Assembly: GCF_022605725.1 (NCBI RefSeq)
Contig: NC_065563.1
Span: 10,752,518-10,816,517 of the forward strand
DNA length: 64,000 bases
DNA from: Anthonomus grandis grandis
Taxonomy: Eukaryota; Arthropoda; Insecta; Coleoptera; Curculionidae
Direction: 5' to 3'
Shown here: piece by piece, positions 33,094-43,200 of the stretch
Layout: every line of letters begins with the position of its first letter
Position numbering within the stretch: the stretch's first letter is position 1
Translations under genes and position numbers: made by a program
Notes under the pieces: generated by a model
What the model saw: the letters and a program-made list of their open reading frames with translations, nothing else
The model's database searches: none
Told to the model about the DNA's origin: nothing

Positions 33094-34039
33094 GTAAGCT
33101 TTCATAATTCGTTTTCTCACATTTTAAGGCAATACAAACGGTCGGCGGTGTCCCAAATACAATACCTCTTGTGTTCCCCAAATAATTTAAATATTTACCT
33201 AATTATAAGGTTTTACTGTATTTAATGCCTACAAAATGCACCAAAGACTTTAATATTGTCGTAACCTTGCCCCAGAGGCTAATAAGATTAGTCACCGTAA
33301 TGGTACAAATGCCTCCTCCACCTTAACCTATATCTAGTGCCTTATTCTATTATATGCTATTGTAAAACCTCTATTTAAAGGCATTGAACTAAATGACCCT
33401 GCTACTTATAGATTCATCTCACTTTTACTAAGTCTATCTAAGATCATAAAATAGACTATAATTTTTATTTCTTCTCTATATTAATCACCTTGCATCTCTT
33501 TATATAAGGGGTCACTAAGATCATCAATAATGGAAATTGTAGCAGTGAATTTGAGTAGTTTTAAGCAATGGTGTCATTCTAGTCTCCTCTGTCTAAACAT
33601 TAATAAAAATAAATTATCAGCATTTAAGTGTGTTTGCACTGGACATACTGAATATAGAACTGTAAATAACCGACTCTAATAAATTTCTTGATTGATGATG
33701 AGCTGAAATTTCAGGACCCGATTTCAGTCTCGAGACAGAAACTGGATAGGGACTGTTAGGGTTGGGTTGGTAATTTTAATTGCTATTTAGTTACTCTTTA
33801 AGTGCTGAATGTTTTAACTAGTAATAATTACAATAATATCCTCAGTACAAACCACATATATAAAAAAAAAAAACATACTAAACCTATTATACATACCAAA
33901 GAAAAAATTATATTCACAGTTCAAAAAAGAAAAAATAGAAATATTCATCTTACATCAATATGCATACATATACAAATATCTTACATACATATAAATTATT
34001 TTAAGTTTCAATTTTTAAATACCTACAACTAATTATGTA
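33094..34039. other. Spacer with LINE fragment
   Basis: Between about 33360 and 33760 the plus strand has a very decayed LINE RT (ATYRFISLLLSLSKI, then a late-RT segment). The remainder is AT-rich and unrecognised. Confidence 0.4.
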
Positions 34040-35180
34040 GTTAAATTTTAGTAAAAGCAACTTTTCTCGACTAGGAAGTTCTTAAGTCTCTTCTTAAAAA
34101 TAAATATATTTGGGGAATTTGTTATATTATGGTGCAAGTGATATTATATATGACATTATTTTTCTGATAAAATGCTGTTGGGTGAGCACCTGGCATTAAA
34201 AGATCTCGCCTACAAATATATTATATACCTGGACAGATTTATTTGCTTTCTATATACATGAGTACTTATTTCAAGAATGTAAACTCAGTCAATGTAAGGA
34301 TTTTATTCTCTTTAAAGTGCACCCTGCATGAGTCTCTATGATGGCATAATATAAAGTTAAACGAGCTTCTTTACCACAATGCTGTGAAAGAAATTTTAAT
34401 GCATAGCAATAAAGTAAAGAACTGCTTGATGAATGTTACTCCTTTTGTGTATCTTTAAATAAAATAACAGAATTTACTATACCTGTCTACTTCATGAAAA
34501 ACCAACAAAATGAGTTTTTATCCTAGCATGCTACTCTATTAATTTTAAAAGTCTTCCGATCTGAAAATAGAATGTCAACAATGTCAATGATGATTCTCTA
34601 ATACCATACCTAAAAAGTTTATGAAGTAAAATGATCTACAAAATCAAAACTGTAAATAAACCCAAAATATGTTTTACCTTGTCAATTGCAACCACAACTG
34701 ATTTTGAAATTGGTATAAAGCTGTTTCTGTACTTTTAGAGAGGGTGAAATCTGAAATGCTGAGCCAAGTTTAATAATTCATACTTTGTAAAATTAGAAGA
34801 TAAAGAATGTTTTACATGCTACTCAAGAACTTTTGAAAAATTAGTCAACAGACTTTATAGCTCGATAATTTGTGTAATCATTAGGATTTCCTTTCCTTAA
34901 TAGAGAGGCATCACTTTTTTAATTTATCAGGAAAAATTGGTTTCTCCAAACACAAATTTATAATAACACCAAAACATCACATAAAATAAATCAATATTTT
35001 TTTTTTTTAAATTGTTGGGGATTTCATTAAAACCTGCAGCATTTGAACACTCTAAACTATCGACTAAAGAGACAACATCTGTGGAACAAACTGGTGACAT
35101 GAAAAAAGAATTGAATCTTAAAGATGGATGCTTAGACATAAAATTATAATCAATAGAGGTACTAAACTGAGAAGGGAAAC
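34040..35180 (-). pseudogene. LINE fragment on the minus strand
   Basis: Reading downward from 35180: SLVDSLECSNAAGFNEIPN (linker before RT), NFSKVLE (from the RPIS box region), LLHKLFRYGIRE (the segment after the first catalytic Asp) and, at 34200-34040, a C-terminal tail piece. Many stops. It meets an opposite-strand LINE at about 35200. Confidence 0.55.
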
Positions 35181-35204
35181 ATAAATTGTTTGTTAAAATT
35201 ATTG

Positions 35205-36010
35205 ACCTCTTGTTTTTTTATTATTTTTTTGCAAGTTGTGAACAATTTACATGCTCATGTCATTGATGACCTTTGCCATGTCTTGGCAAGTAATAATTTG
35301 CTTTTTGCTGATAAATTAAAATTGTGCAGAAGAATTTCTCCAAGAATAATTAAATATCCTGCATGAATGGTGTGTAACCAACAAACTGGAATTAAATATT
35401 TCTAAGTGCAAAGTGGTGACATTTAATGTTTTATAATTATCATATTGAACATGAAAATCTAGTGCCTTGCAAAAGCCTAGGTGACTTAGATGTCACCTTT
35501 GATACTCAATTAACTTTTATTTTACACATTCAATCAATTGTATCATCAGCAATTAAAGTTTTAGGATTCATAAAGAGAAATTGCAGATTATTTACAAATA
35601 TCAAATTTCTTAAAATACTGTTTTATTCATTGATACAGTCAAAGCTAAAGTATGGAGTATGTCTAAAAAAAGTTCCTCAAGTTTTTGCATTTTAGAGAGA
35701 GTGGTGTTTATCTGCAAAGGATAATTGATAATACCATTTTGCTATGACAGTGTAACATTCATTCATTGGACTTCAGAAGATCACTTATATCTCTTCATTT
35801 TCATTACAAATTCCTTCATAATGAAGTTGATTCTTCTTATTTATTATTGATATTAGACTTTTGGATACCATGCATGAATTCTTGAATTTCCACTTAAGGC
35901 TTCCAGGACTAATGTCACTAAAAAACCACCCATTCCTATGCAACTGGGTATTATTAGACAATCTTTGGCTTAGGCATAAATTCTGCAATTGGTTTTTACT
36001 GTTAAATAAT
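35205..36010 (+). pseudogene. LINE fragment on the plus strand
   Basis: Begins close to the catalytic box (LHAHVIDDLCHVL, NNLLFADKLKLC at about 35297) and runs through LGDLDVTFDTQLTF and VLGFIKRNCRLFTN to a tail near 36010. It seems to take up roughly where the minus-strand piece before it leaves off, as expected for a 5'-inverted insertion made by twin priming. Confidence 0.55.
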
Positions 36011-36022
36011 AAATAAATAAAA

Positions 36023-36475
36023 TTAAGAAGAATTATTAGTTGACATTGGCATGTTTAACCCCAATGCCAATGTTGGCAGAAATTCATCTTCAATTTGCGC
36101 CTTATGGGGTCCATCCACAGTTTGTGTTTTCATTGAAGCATAGTCAACAGATTTTGCATATCTGGATTTTGACTTTTTTGAGTTACATGTCTGAACCCAT
36201 TTTTCACAAGTATAGATAGAGATGTTTGTTTCATTGTCAGTTCCTTGTATATCCTGATACTTCATCAGCTCTAGATTTTGTCCTTCGTACTTCTTTAACT
36301 GGTCCAACAACTCTTTCTCTATGGAAGAGAAATCTTCTGGGCAAGCCTGTAATTGGGCAATGTATAACCCTTTTTACCTCAGTTTTTAGTGCATTCTCCA
36401 AAAGTTATAAATTCTTAATCATCTCATTATCCTCAGGTTCTGAGACTTCCTGTTATGATGTAGAGCAATAAACTA
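36023..36475 (-). pseudogene. Unrecognised coding-like remnant, head to head with TUBGCP3
   Basis: The minus strand reads an uninterrupted 95-residue tail (about 36355-36023) with a helical start (EKELLDQLKKYEGQN), a polar middle and a clean stop. Continuing upstream in two other frames is more coding-like sequence (SEPEDNEMIKNL, then ENALKTE), separated by a stop and a frameshift. Looks like a host gene product rather than a transposon, probably a decayed copy or the last exons of a gene whose start I cannot place. I do not recognise the family. Confidence 0.35.
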
Positions 36476-36685
36476 AATTAGTAGGAAGTTCGCAACAAAA
36501 CGTATATTGCTGTTTCTCTTGGACACATTCATCCCTGTCCAACAAAAACCCTCCTCCTCCCTACTAGAAAAAAAACTTTAAAATTAGTGGCCGAAGGGAC
36601 AATAATTAATCGAGCATTTTGTTCCTACCGATCCAATTAAACTGACACACTAATTTAAGTTTATTTTCTTGTAGGAGGAAAAAAG

Positions 36686-39169
36686 ATGAACAATGTCAAA
36701 GAGGACAGCACTATACCCGACCTTGTCATTAAGCTATGCAAACATTTAGCCCGGCAAAATGAGGAACTGGTGTCACGCCTCAGTAAAATCGCTTTTCAGT
36801 GCCTCACGGGGGCCCCCGGGGCCAACCCCATCCCCAGTGAAGAGCCTTACGTAGTAAACCAACTGAGAGAGTATTTAAAAGGGAAATCTATAGAGGATCT
36901 CGATAGGTTCGACCTGATGTACAGCACTTTGGCCAACTCGAGGATCATTAGGGACCGAACAAGTGTCCTAAAGTTCTTGTATAATATAACACTGTCCTCT
37001 AAGGAGCCGATGGTCTTGGCCCCGTCTTTAAGCAACTCGGAGCTTACGACGATTAGCACCAGGTGGCCCAGCAGTAAAACTTACTCCCGTCTCAATGTGA
37101 GAAGTTCAAGCGAGTCTGCTAGCATTAGACAAGTGTTTGACCGTGGGGAGCACCGATTTACCACCGATACCACCACCTCGGCCGTAGGCAGGGCCACCTC
37201 TCAAGCCACCACGATCTCTTCTGCCGCATGGTCGCAACACGAGATGCCCACCACGTCTTCCAAGGGGGTCACCGAGCAGGAGCTTTTGCAAGATGTTATT
37301 TACAGTTTGCAAGGGATACAGGGGAAGTTTTTGCGTAGGGAACCGTGCGGAATGGGCTACACTTTGGACGTTAAAAGCACCAAATCACTTACGCCGGTGC
37401 AACGCGGTTTACTAGAGCGCATCATGGGGATGAGTTTTTTACATAAGCAACTGAAACAGTATTGCGAGGAGAACGAGAAGCGAAGCGGGGCCATCTGTCA
37501 GGCCTTTATTGCCACTTTGAATAGCGAGTTATCGGAGTATTATAAAACCGTGGCCATGTTGCAATCGAACTTGAGTAAGAATAACTTGGAGCATATGACG
37601 TTGAGGAGGGTGCTGTATATGCTGTTGGACCACAGGAATCGTTTTGAGTGGTTGGCTTACATAGCCGAGCAGTGTAGCGATAAAAAAGGGGGGGCCCTAA
37701 TAACGGTGGTGCACGGGTTTTTACAGCATGGGTCCAAAACCGCCCAGCAAGTCTCCGAGAAGGTTTTAAAGGCCGTTTGTAAGCCCTTGTATATTATGCT
37801 CTCCAGGTGGTTGCTGGACGGGGAAATCAACGATCCCTGCAACGAGTTTTTTATCGAGGCTAAAAATGTTTTGGTGGCTGAACGGTTGTGGCACGACAAG
37901 TATAATGTGCGGAAATCGATGATTCCTTCATTCATTAACATGGAGCAGGCGCAAAGGATCCTGGCCACTGGGAAAAGTATAAACTTCTTGAGGCAGATTT
38001 GTAGGGACGGAGGCCAGTTGCCGGGGCGTGAGGCCTTACATAAGCTGTTCAACACTACTTCCGCCGAGGCCCTGTTTACTCCCGAGCAGAGCATAGAGTT
38101 TCACTCAACCCTGGAGAATGTTTATAAGGAGACTTCTTTGCGCGTGCTCGACTTGCTTAAGAACAAGTTTCATTTGTACGAGCACCTGCAGTCTTTGAGG
38201 AGATACTTGCTGCTGGGACAGGGAGATTTCATACGACACTTGCTGGAGTTACTTTCACCCGAGTTAAACAAACAGGCTTCGGAGATCTATGGGCACACCC
38301 TCTCCGCTATATTAGAGAGCGCCATAAGGGTTACTAATGCCCAATTCGAAGACGAGGACACCCTTAAAAGGTTGAATATAAGTTTCATGAGCCATTCTAT
38401 AGGTGATTTGGGATGGGAGGTGTTCAGTTTGGTGTATATAGTGGACGGCCCTATCGGGACCATATTTCAGCCCACCATGCCCACATACCAAAGCCTTTTC
38501 GGGGCTTTATGGAAGGCCAAGAGGGCCGAGTTTATTTTGGCCAACATGCGACGTCAGCAGTTGAGCATGGCCAAGCTCTTCAGGAAAATCAAAGAGCTAA
38601 AGCCGGTGATGCATATAATCCACATTCTGACAAGCAAAATGATCCACTTCATACATCAAACGCAGTACTACTTTTTGTTCGAGGTGCTCGAATGTTCGTG
38701 GGCCGAGATGCAGAATCAAGTGAACAAAGCGGAGTGTCTCGACGGCATTATCGAGGCCCACGTGAACTTTTTGTCGTCCGTGCAACGGGGCGTGTTACTA
38801 GACGAGAGCTCGCGTCAACTCTTCTCCCACTTGGTTTCCGTCTACAATTTCGTGGTGAACATGGAAACGCAACAGAAGACAATATACGAGGCGGCCCAGC
38901 AGGAGTTTGACGCTTACGTGGCTTATCGCAAGAAGACGGAAAGTACCGAGAGGTTAGAGATTACGGCGGAAATGGAGGCCCAGGCGAAACTACGGGTGGC
39001 CAAGTTTCACTTGTTCCTAAACTCGACCAAGACTAAAGTGAGGAGCGACGTGGAGATGTACGATCGGATCGTTAAGAAGTTTTTGGAGTTTCTCGCCTCC
39101 AGTTCGAATATGAAACTTCAGTTGCTGAGCGTGAGGTTGAGCTTCAATAATTTTTATAAGATCGCCTGA
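36686..39169 (+). CDS. TUBGCP3: Gamma-tubulin complex component 3 (GCP3)
   Basis: Single coding exon of 827 residues; the ATG at 36686 follows an acceptor at 36674. GCP3 (Spc98/Dgrip91) pairs with GCP2 in the gamma-tubulin small complex and ring complex, which nucleates microtubules at centrosomes and spindles. An N-terminal helical region (about 1-110) and a Ser/Thr-rich linker (110-195) come first. The GCP N-terminal domain starts at about residue 198 (LLQDVIYSLQGIQGKFLRRE); within it are LSEYYKTVAML, RLWHDKYNVRKSMIPSFI and the hallmark ILATGKSINFLRQICRD at about 427. The gamma-tubulin-binding C-terminal domain runs from about 480 to the end (GDLGWEVFSLVYIVDGPI, LFRKIKELKPVMHIIHIL). Slightly shorter than Drosophila and human proteins. 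Codon use is much GC-richer than the surroundings. AATAAA at 39275-39280. Confidence 0.95.
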   Translation: MNNVKEDSTIPDLVIKLCKHLARQNEELVSRLSKIAFQCLTGAPGANPIPSEEPYVVNQLREYLKGKSIEDLDRFDLMYSTLANSRIIRDRTSVLKFLYNITLSSKEPMVLAPSLSNSELTTISTRWPSSKTYSRLNVRSSSESASIRQVFDRGEHRFTTDTTTSAVGRATSQATTISSAAWSQHEMPTTSSKGVTEQELLQDVIYSLQGIQGKFLRREPCGMGYTLDVKSTKSLTPVQRGLLERIMGMSFLHKQLKQYCEENEKRSGAICQAFIATLNSELSEYYKTVAMLQSNLSKNNLEHMTLRRVLYMLLDHRNRFEWLAYIAEQCSDKKGGALITVVHGFLQHGSKTAQQVSEKVLKAVCKPLYIMLSRWLLDGEINDPCNEFFIEAKNVLVAERLWHDKYNVRKSMIPSFINMEQAQRILATGKSINFLRQICRDGGQLPGREALHKLFNTTSAEALFTPEQSIEFHSTLENVYKETSLRVLDLLKNKFHLYEHLQSLRRYLLLGQGDFIRHLLELLSPELNKQASEIYGHTLSAILESAIRVTNAQFEDEDTLKRLNISFMSHSIGDLGWEVFSLVYIVDGPIGTIFQPTMPTYQSLFGALWKAKRAEFILANMRRQQLSMAKLFRKIKELKPVMHIIHILTSKMIHFIHQTQYYFLFEVLECSWAEMQNQVNKAECLDGIIEAHVNFLSSVQRGVLLDESSRQLFSHLVSVYNFVVNMETQQKTIYEAAQQEFDAYVAYRKKTESTERLEITAEMEAQAKLRVAKFHLFLNSTKTKVRSDVEMYDRIVKKFLEFLASSSNMKLQLLSVRLSFNNFYKIA

Positions 39170-39582
39170 TGAGATTGTTGTTTCCTTTTGTTTTTTTTTT
39201 ATAATAATTGTTAAATATCGAATATTCTTCCCGGATTCCATAGATTTATTATGTACGTACATATATGCATAGCAAATAAAGTTGTTTTTTATATGGAGAA
39301 TGTTCTGAATTCAGCCGAAGGTCGAAAATACCGACTTTTAACGAAATAAATTTGAATTTACCGCCGAGTCGCGGCACTCCCGATGACGGTTAATTTAAAA
39401 TTTTCAAAATGGCCGCCGTAAATGTCAAACTAAGGGGCGTTTTTCCGCCTCAAAAAAACTACAACAGCGACATTTAGGCACGTATTTAAACACTCTGAAG
39501 CCTTCATAACTTAATGACATTTAGGATGGTAAATTAAGTAGATTAAAGTGTTTCCGTGGATTTTGGAGCCATCATTCATGTG
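39170..39582. promoter_or_regulatory. TUBGCP3 3' UTR and GC-rich spacer, possible dNK promoter
   Basis: After the TUBGCP3 poly(A) signal at 39275 comes a GC-richer part (39361-39460) with AAAATGGCCGCC at 39406-39417, the same motif as upstream of SPRING1. It is a candidate promoter for the dNK gene 0.8 kb downstream. Confidence 0.3.
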
Positions 39583-40185
39583 ACTTGTCATTCTAACTTG
39601 AAAAGTGACAGAACACCTTTAATACATCTGACATTAGTGACAATTGACGTGACAGAATACTTTTTAAATTAATGACAAGTAACATACAATGATTTTACAA
39701 GTGAGGGAACGCATTTATGTGTTTGACATTAATGACAAGTGATATTTCTTGACTTGAAAACTGAAGGAATGCCTTTAATAAGTTTATAATTTTTAATGAC
39801 AAGTGACAGAACGCCTTTAATTAATATTATTATTAATAATGTTGCTTTAGTATTTAAGATACAGATTTATTTACCAATTCAAAAAATCGATTTTTATAGT
39901 CTTTAATGTAGTTTTGCGCCTAGACAACTGTGTGGCTATATGTGCAAATGAGAAGAATTAAGTTTGCTCCTACAATGCTACTGAAAAAAAAGATGTTCTT
40001 ACACTTTATGTTGTAACAACATAATATGCAACAACGTATGAATACAACAATAACCAACATAAATAATGAAAATACGTTTGACAAGTGACAGATCGTCGTT
40101 AATACGTTTGACATTAATGACATACCATAACTTATCAAGAACGAACTTATGACAAGTGACGTTAACCTCAAAACAATCGTTGATT
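39583..40185. repeat. Degenerate tandem repeat built on TGACAAGTGACA
   Basis: Phrases such as tttgacattaatgacaagtgaca, ...aacgcctttaat and close variants recur about ten times with irregular spacing (near 39595, 39640, 39670, 39720, 39795, 40078, 40108, 40150). Unit length roughly 40-60 bases, much decayed, with an unrelated AT-rich insert at about 39830-40070. It ends directly before the dNK gene. Confidence 0.5.
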
Positions 40186-40246
40186 GGCACTAATGACACC
40201 TTTAAAAACTTTCAGTAACCAAAGGAAAACGTCAAATCTGTCCACA

Positions 40247-43200
40247 ATGGAGGGAGTGATAACGACGATAAGCGGCCTAAAGAGGCCGGCGGCCTCGCCG
40301 AACCCCTCGCCGAGTAAAAAAAACGAACTTCGTGGGCATTTCGCCGCTCAAGGAGCTGACCAATGTGAAAACGCCGACGGACCGGCCGTTCAGGGTGTCC
40401 ATTGAGGGTAACATCGGGGCGGGAAAATCGACTTTAATCAGGTACTTTCAAGGGATGGAGGGCATCGAGACCTATGCGGTGAGAGTTAATTAATTACCTT
40501 TTATTAATTAATTAATTTTTTTTGGTGTAGGAGCCGATTGATTGGTGGAGGAACGTAGATGGTCATAACCTCCTGGAGCTGCTTTACACCGATATACACC
40601 AATGGCTGAAGGTTTTCCAGAGTTACGTGCAATTTACTCGGTTGAGCATACAGACTACGCCGCCGAAGAACAGCAGCACCACAGTGCAAATGTTCGAAAG
40701 GTACTAGTTGGAGATATTCCGGGAATGTTCTAGCAATATTGTCAATAGTTTTAAAGAGTCAAAAGGGTGATTTTTTCCCATTAATTTCAGGGTCCCGTAA
40801 AGTTAAAGGGACCTTTAAGAACCGATTTTTTTATTTTTGAAAATGTTTACATAGAATGTTGAGTTTGGTCAAAATATTGATAAAAACGTGAGGATGGTTG
40901 AAAAAAGTACAACACTTTGGAAATTATGAAGATTTTTCTACTTCATAATTTGGTGTAATAACTTGGGTATCAATTGGAATATTCTGATAATTTTTGCTTA
41001 ATTTTATTATAAGGTTTCTGAGGACTGGTTTTGGTTGGTTCATTTTTTTTCTAGAACATTTTCATAAAATAATTGGAATATTTTTAAAAGAGCCTCAGTT
41101 AAAGAAAGTGTATTTCTTACCTAAAATTTTTATGTACGAACGATTTTTGTACCTCAAAAACTCGCTGAGTTAGAGGCAATTTCGTCCCTCAAGGTCCAAG
41201 AGCGATCAAATATGAAGTTTTAAAAACTCCTATGGCATAATCGGACAGTTTGATGGCCACACTTTTTTTCTTAGCAAATTTTCACTATTCTTAGAAATAT
41301 TATTATGAAATAAACGATATATTCTGAAAAGAATGTGACTCAAAGAAAGTGCATTTCTTACCCAATAATTTCATATACGAACGACTTTTGTACCTCAAAA
41401 ACTCGATGAGTTAAAGGCAATTTTCTCCCTTAAGGTCCAAGAGTCATCAAATTTGAAGTTTTGAAAACACAAATGGCAATATCGAGAATTTTTGTTACTA
41501 ACGGAATTTTTGGGCATAACTTGGGAACCACTTGGAATATTTTCTTAATTCTTTCACATTATTATAATAGGATCCCTGAGGATGGTTTTCAGGGTAGAAA
41601 TGTGAATCTGCGTCAAAAATGTTGGTAGTTACGGCAGTTTTGGTTGGGCCACTTTTTTCTTAACAAATTTTTACTTTTCTTAGGAATATTTAATGTAATA
41701 GATGGAATTTTCTGAAATGCATGTGACTTAAAGAAAGTGCATTTCTTACCCAATAGTTTCATATACGAACGATTTTTGTACCTCAAAAACTTACTGAATT
41801 AAAGGGAATTTTGTCCCTCAAGGTCCGAGAGTCATCAAATTTGAAGTGTTGAAAACACAAATGGCAATATCGAGAATTTTTGTTACTAACGGAATTTTTG
41901 GACATAACTTAGGAACCACTTGGAATATTTTCTTAATTCTTTCACATTATTGTAATAGGATCCCTGAGGATGGTTTTGAGGGTAGAAATGTGAATCTGCG
42001 TTAAAAATGTTGGTAGTTACGGCAGTTTTGGTTGGGCCACTTTTTTATTAACAAATTTTTACTTTTCTTAGGAATATTTAATGTAATAGATGGAATTTTC
42101 CGAAATGAATGTGACTCAAAGAATGTGCATTTCTTACCCAATAATTTCATATACGAACGACTTTTGTACCTCAAAAACTCGATGAGTTAAAGGCAATTTT
42201 CTCCCTTAAGGTCCAAGAGTCATCAAATTTGAAGTTTTGAAAACACATATGGCAATATCGAGAGTTTTTGTTACTAACGGAATTTTTGGACATAACTTGG
42301 GAACCACCTGGAATATTTTCTTAATTCTTTCACATTATTATAATAGGATCCCTGAGGATGGTTTTCAGGGTAGAAATGTGAATCTGCGTCAAAAATGTTG
42401 GTAGTTACGGCAGTTTTGGTTGGGCCACTTTTTTCTTAACAAATTTTCACTTTTCTTAGGAATGTTTTCATGAAATAAAGTAAATATTCTAAAAATAATT
42501 CTTATTCATTAAATTCATATATAAATGATTTTTGTACCTTAAAAGTTCAGCGAAGTAGAGGCAGTTTTGCTCCTCAAAGTCCAAGAGAATATTGAGAGTT
42601 TTACTTATTACCTGAGGATAGAAACATGATTCTGGGTTAAGGATTTTGGAAGTTTTAGTTCGTTGTTGTACTATTCTTATGAATATTTTCATTAAATAAA
42701 AGGAATATTCCTAAATGAATATGACTCAAAGAATGTATAATAGTTTCATACACGAACAATTTTTGTACGTCAAAACCCACTGACTTAAAGGCAATTTCGT
42801 CCCTTAAGGTCAAAAAAACCATCAAATTGGGAAGTTTTGAAAACGTATATGGCAATATCAAGGGGTTTTATTAATAACGGACATTTTTGGGTATAACTTG
42901 GCTAGTAGTATACATATTTTCATAATTCTTTCACATTTTTGTAATCAGAGTTCTGAGGATGGTGCTGAAGGTAGAAACATGTTTCTGAGGTTAAAAGATT
43001 TTGGTAGTTAAGACAGTTTTGGTTTGGTCACTTTTCTTAACAAATTTTTACTATTCTTAGGAAAATTTTTAGGAAATATTGTGACTTAAAGAAAGTGCAT
43101 TTCTAACCCACTAATTTTCTATATAAATGATTTTGGCACGTTAAAAACTTGCCAAAACATGATTATCGGTTAAGAATTTAGGTAGTTGGGACAGTTTTGG

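Noticed and set aside
37106..37312. Minus-strand Gly/Arg-rich open frame inside TUBGCP3
   Set aside because: It is the shadow of a GC-rich Ser/Thr linker of the real gene on the other strand.
38413..38910. 165-codon plus-strand frame inside TUBGCP3
   Set aside because: Out of frame with clear Spc97/Spc98 domain coding; codon-bias shadow.
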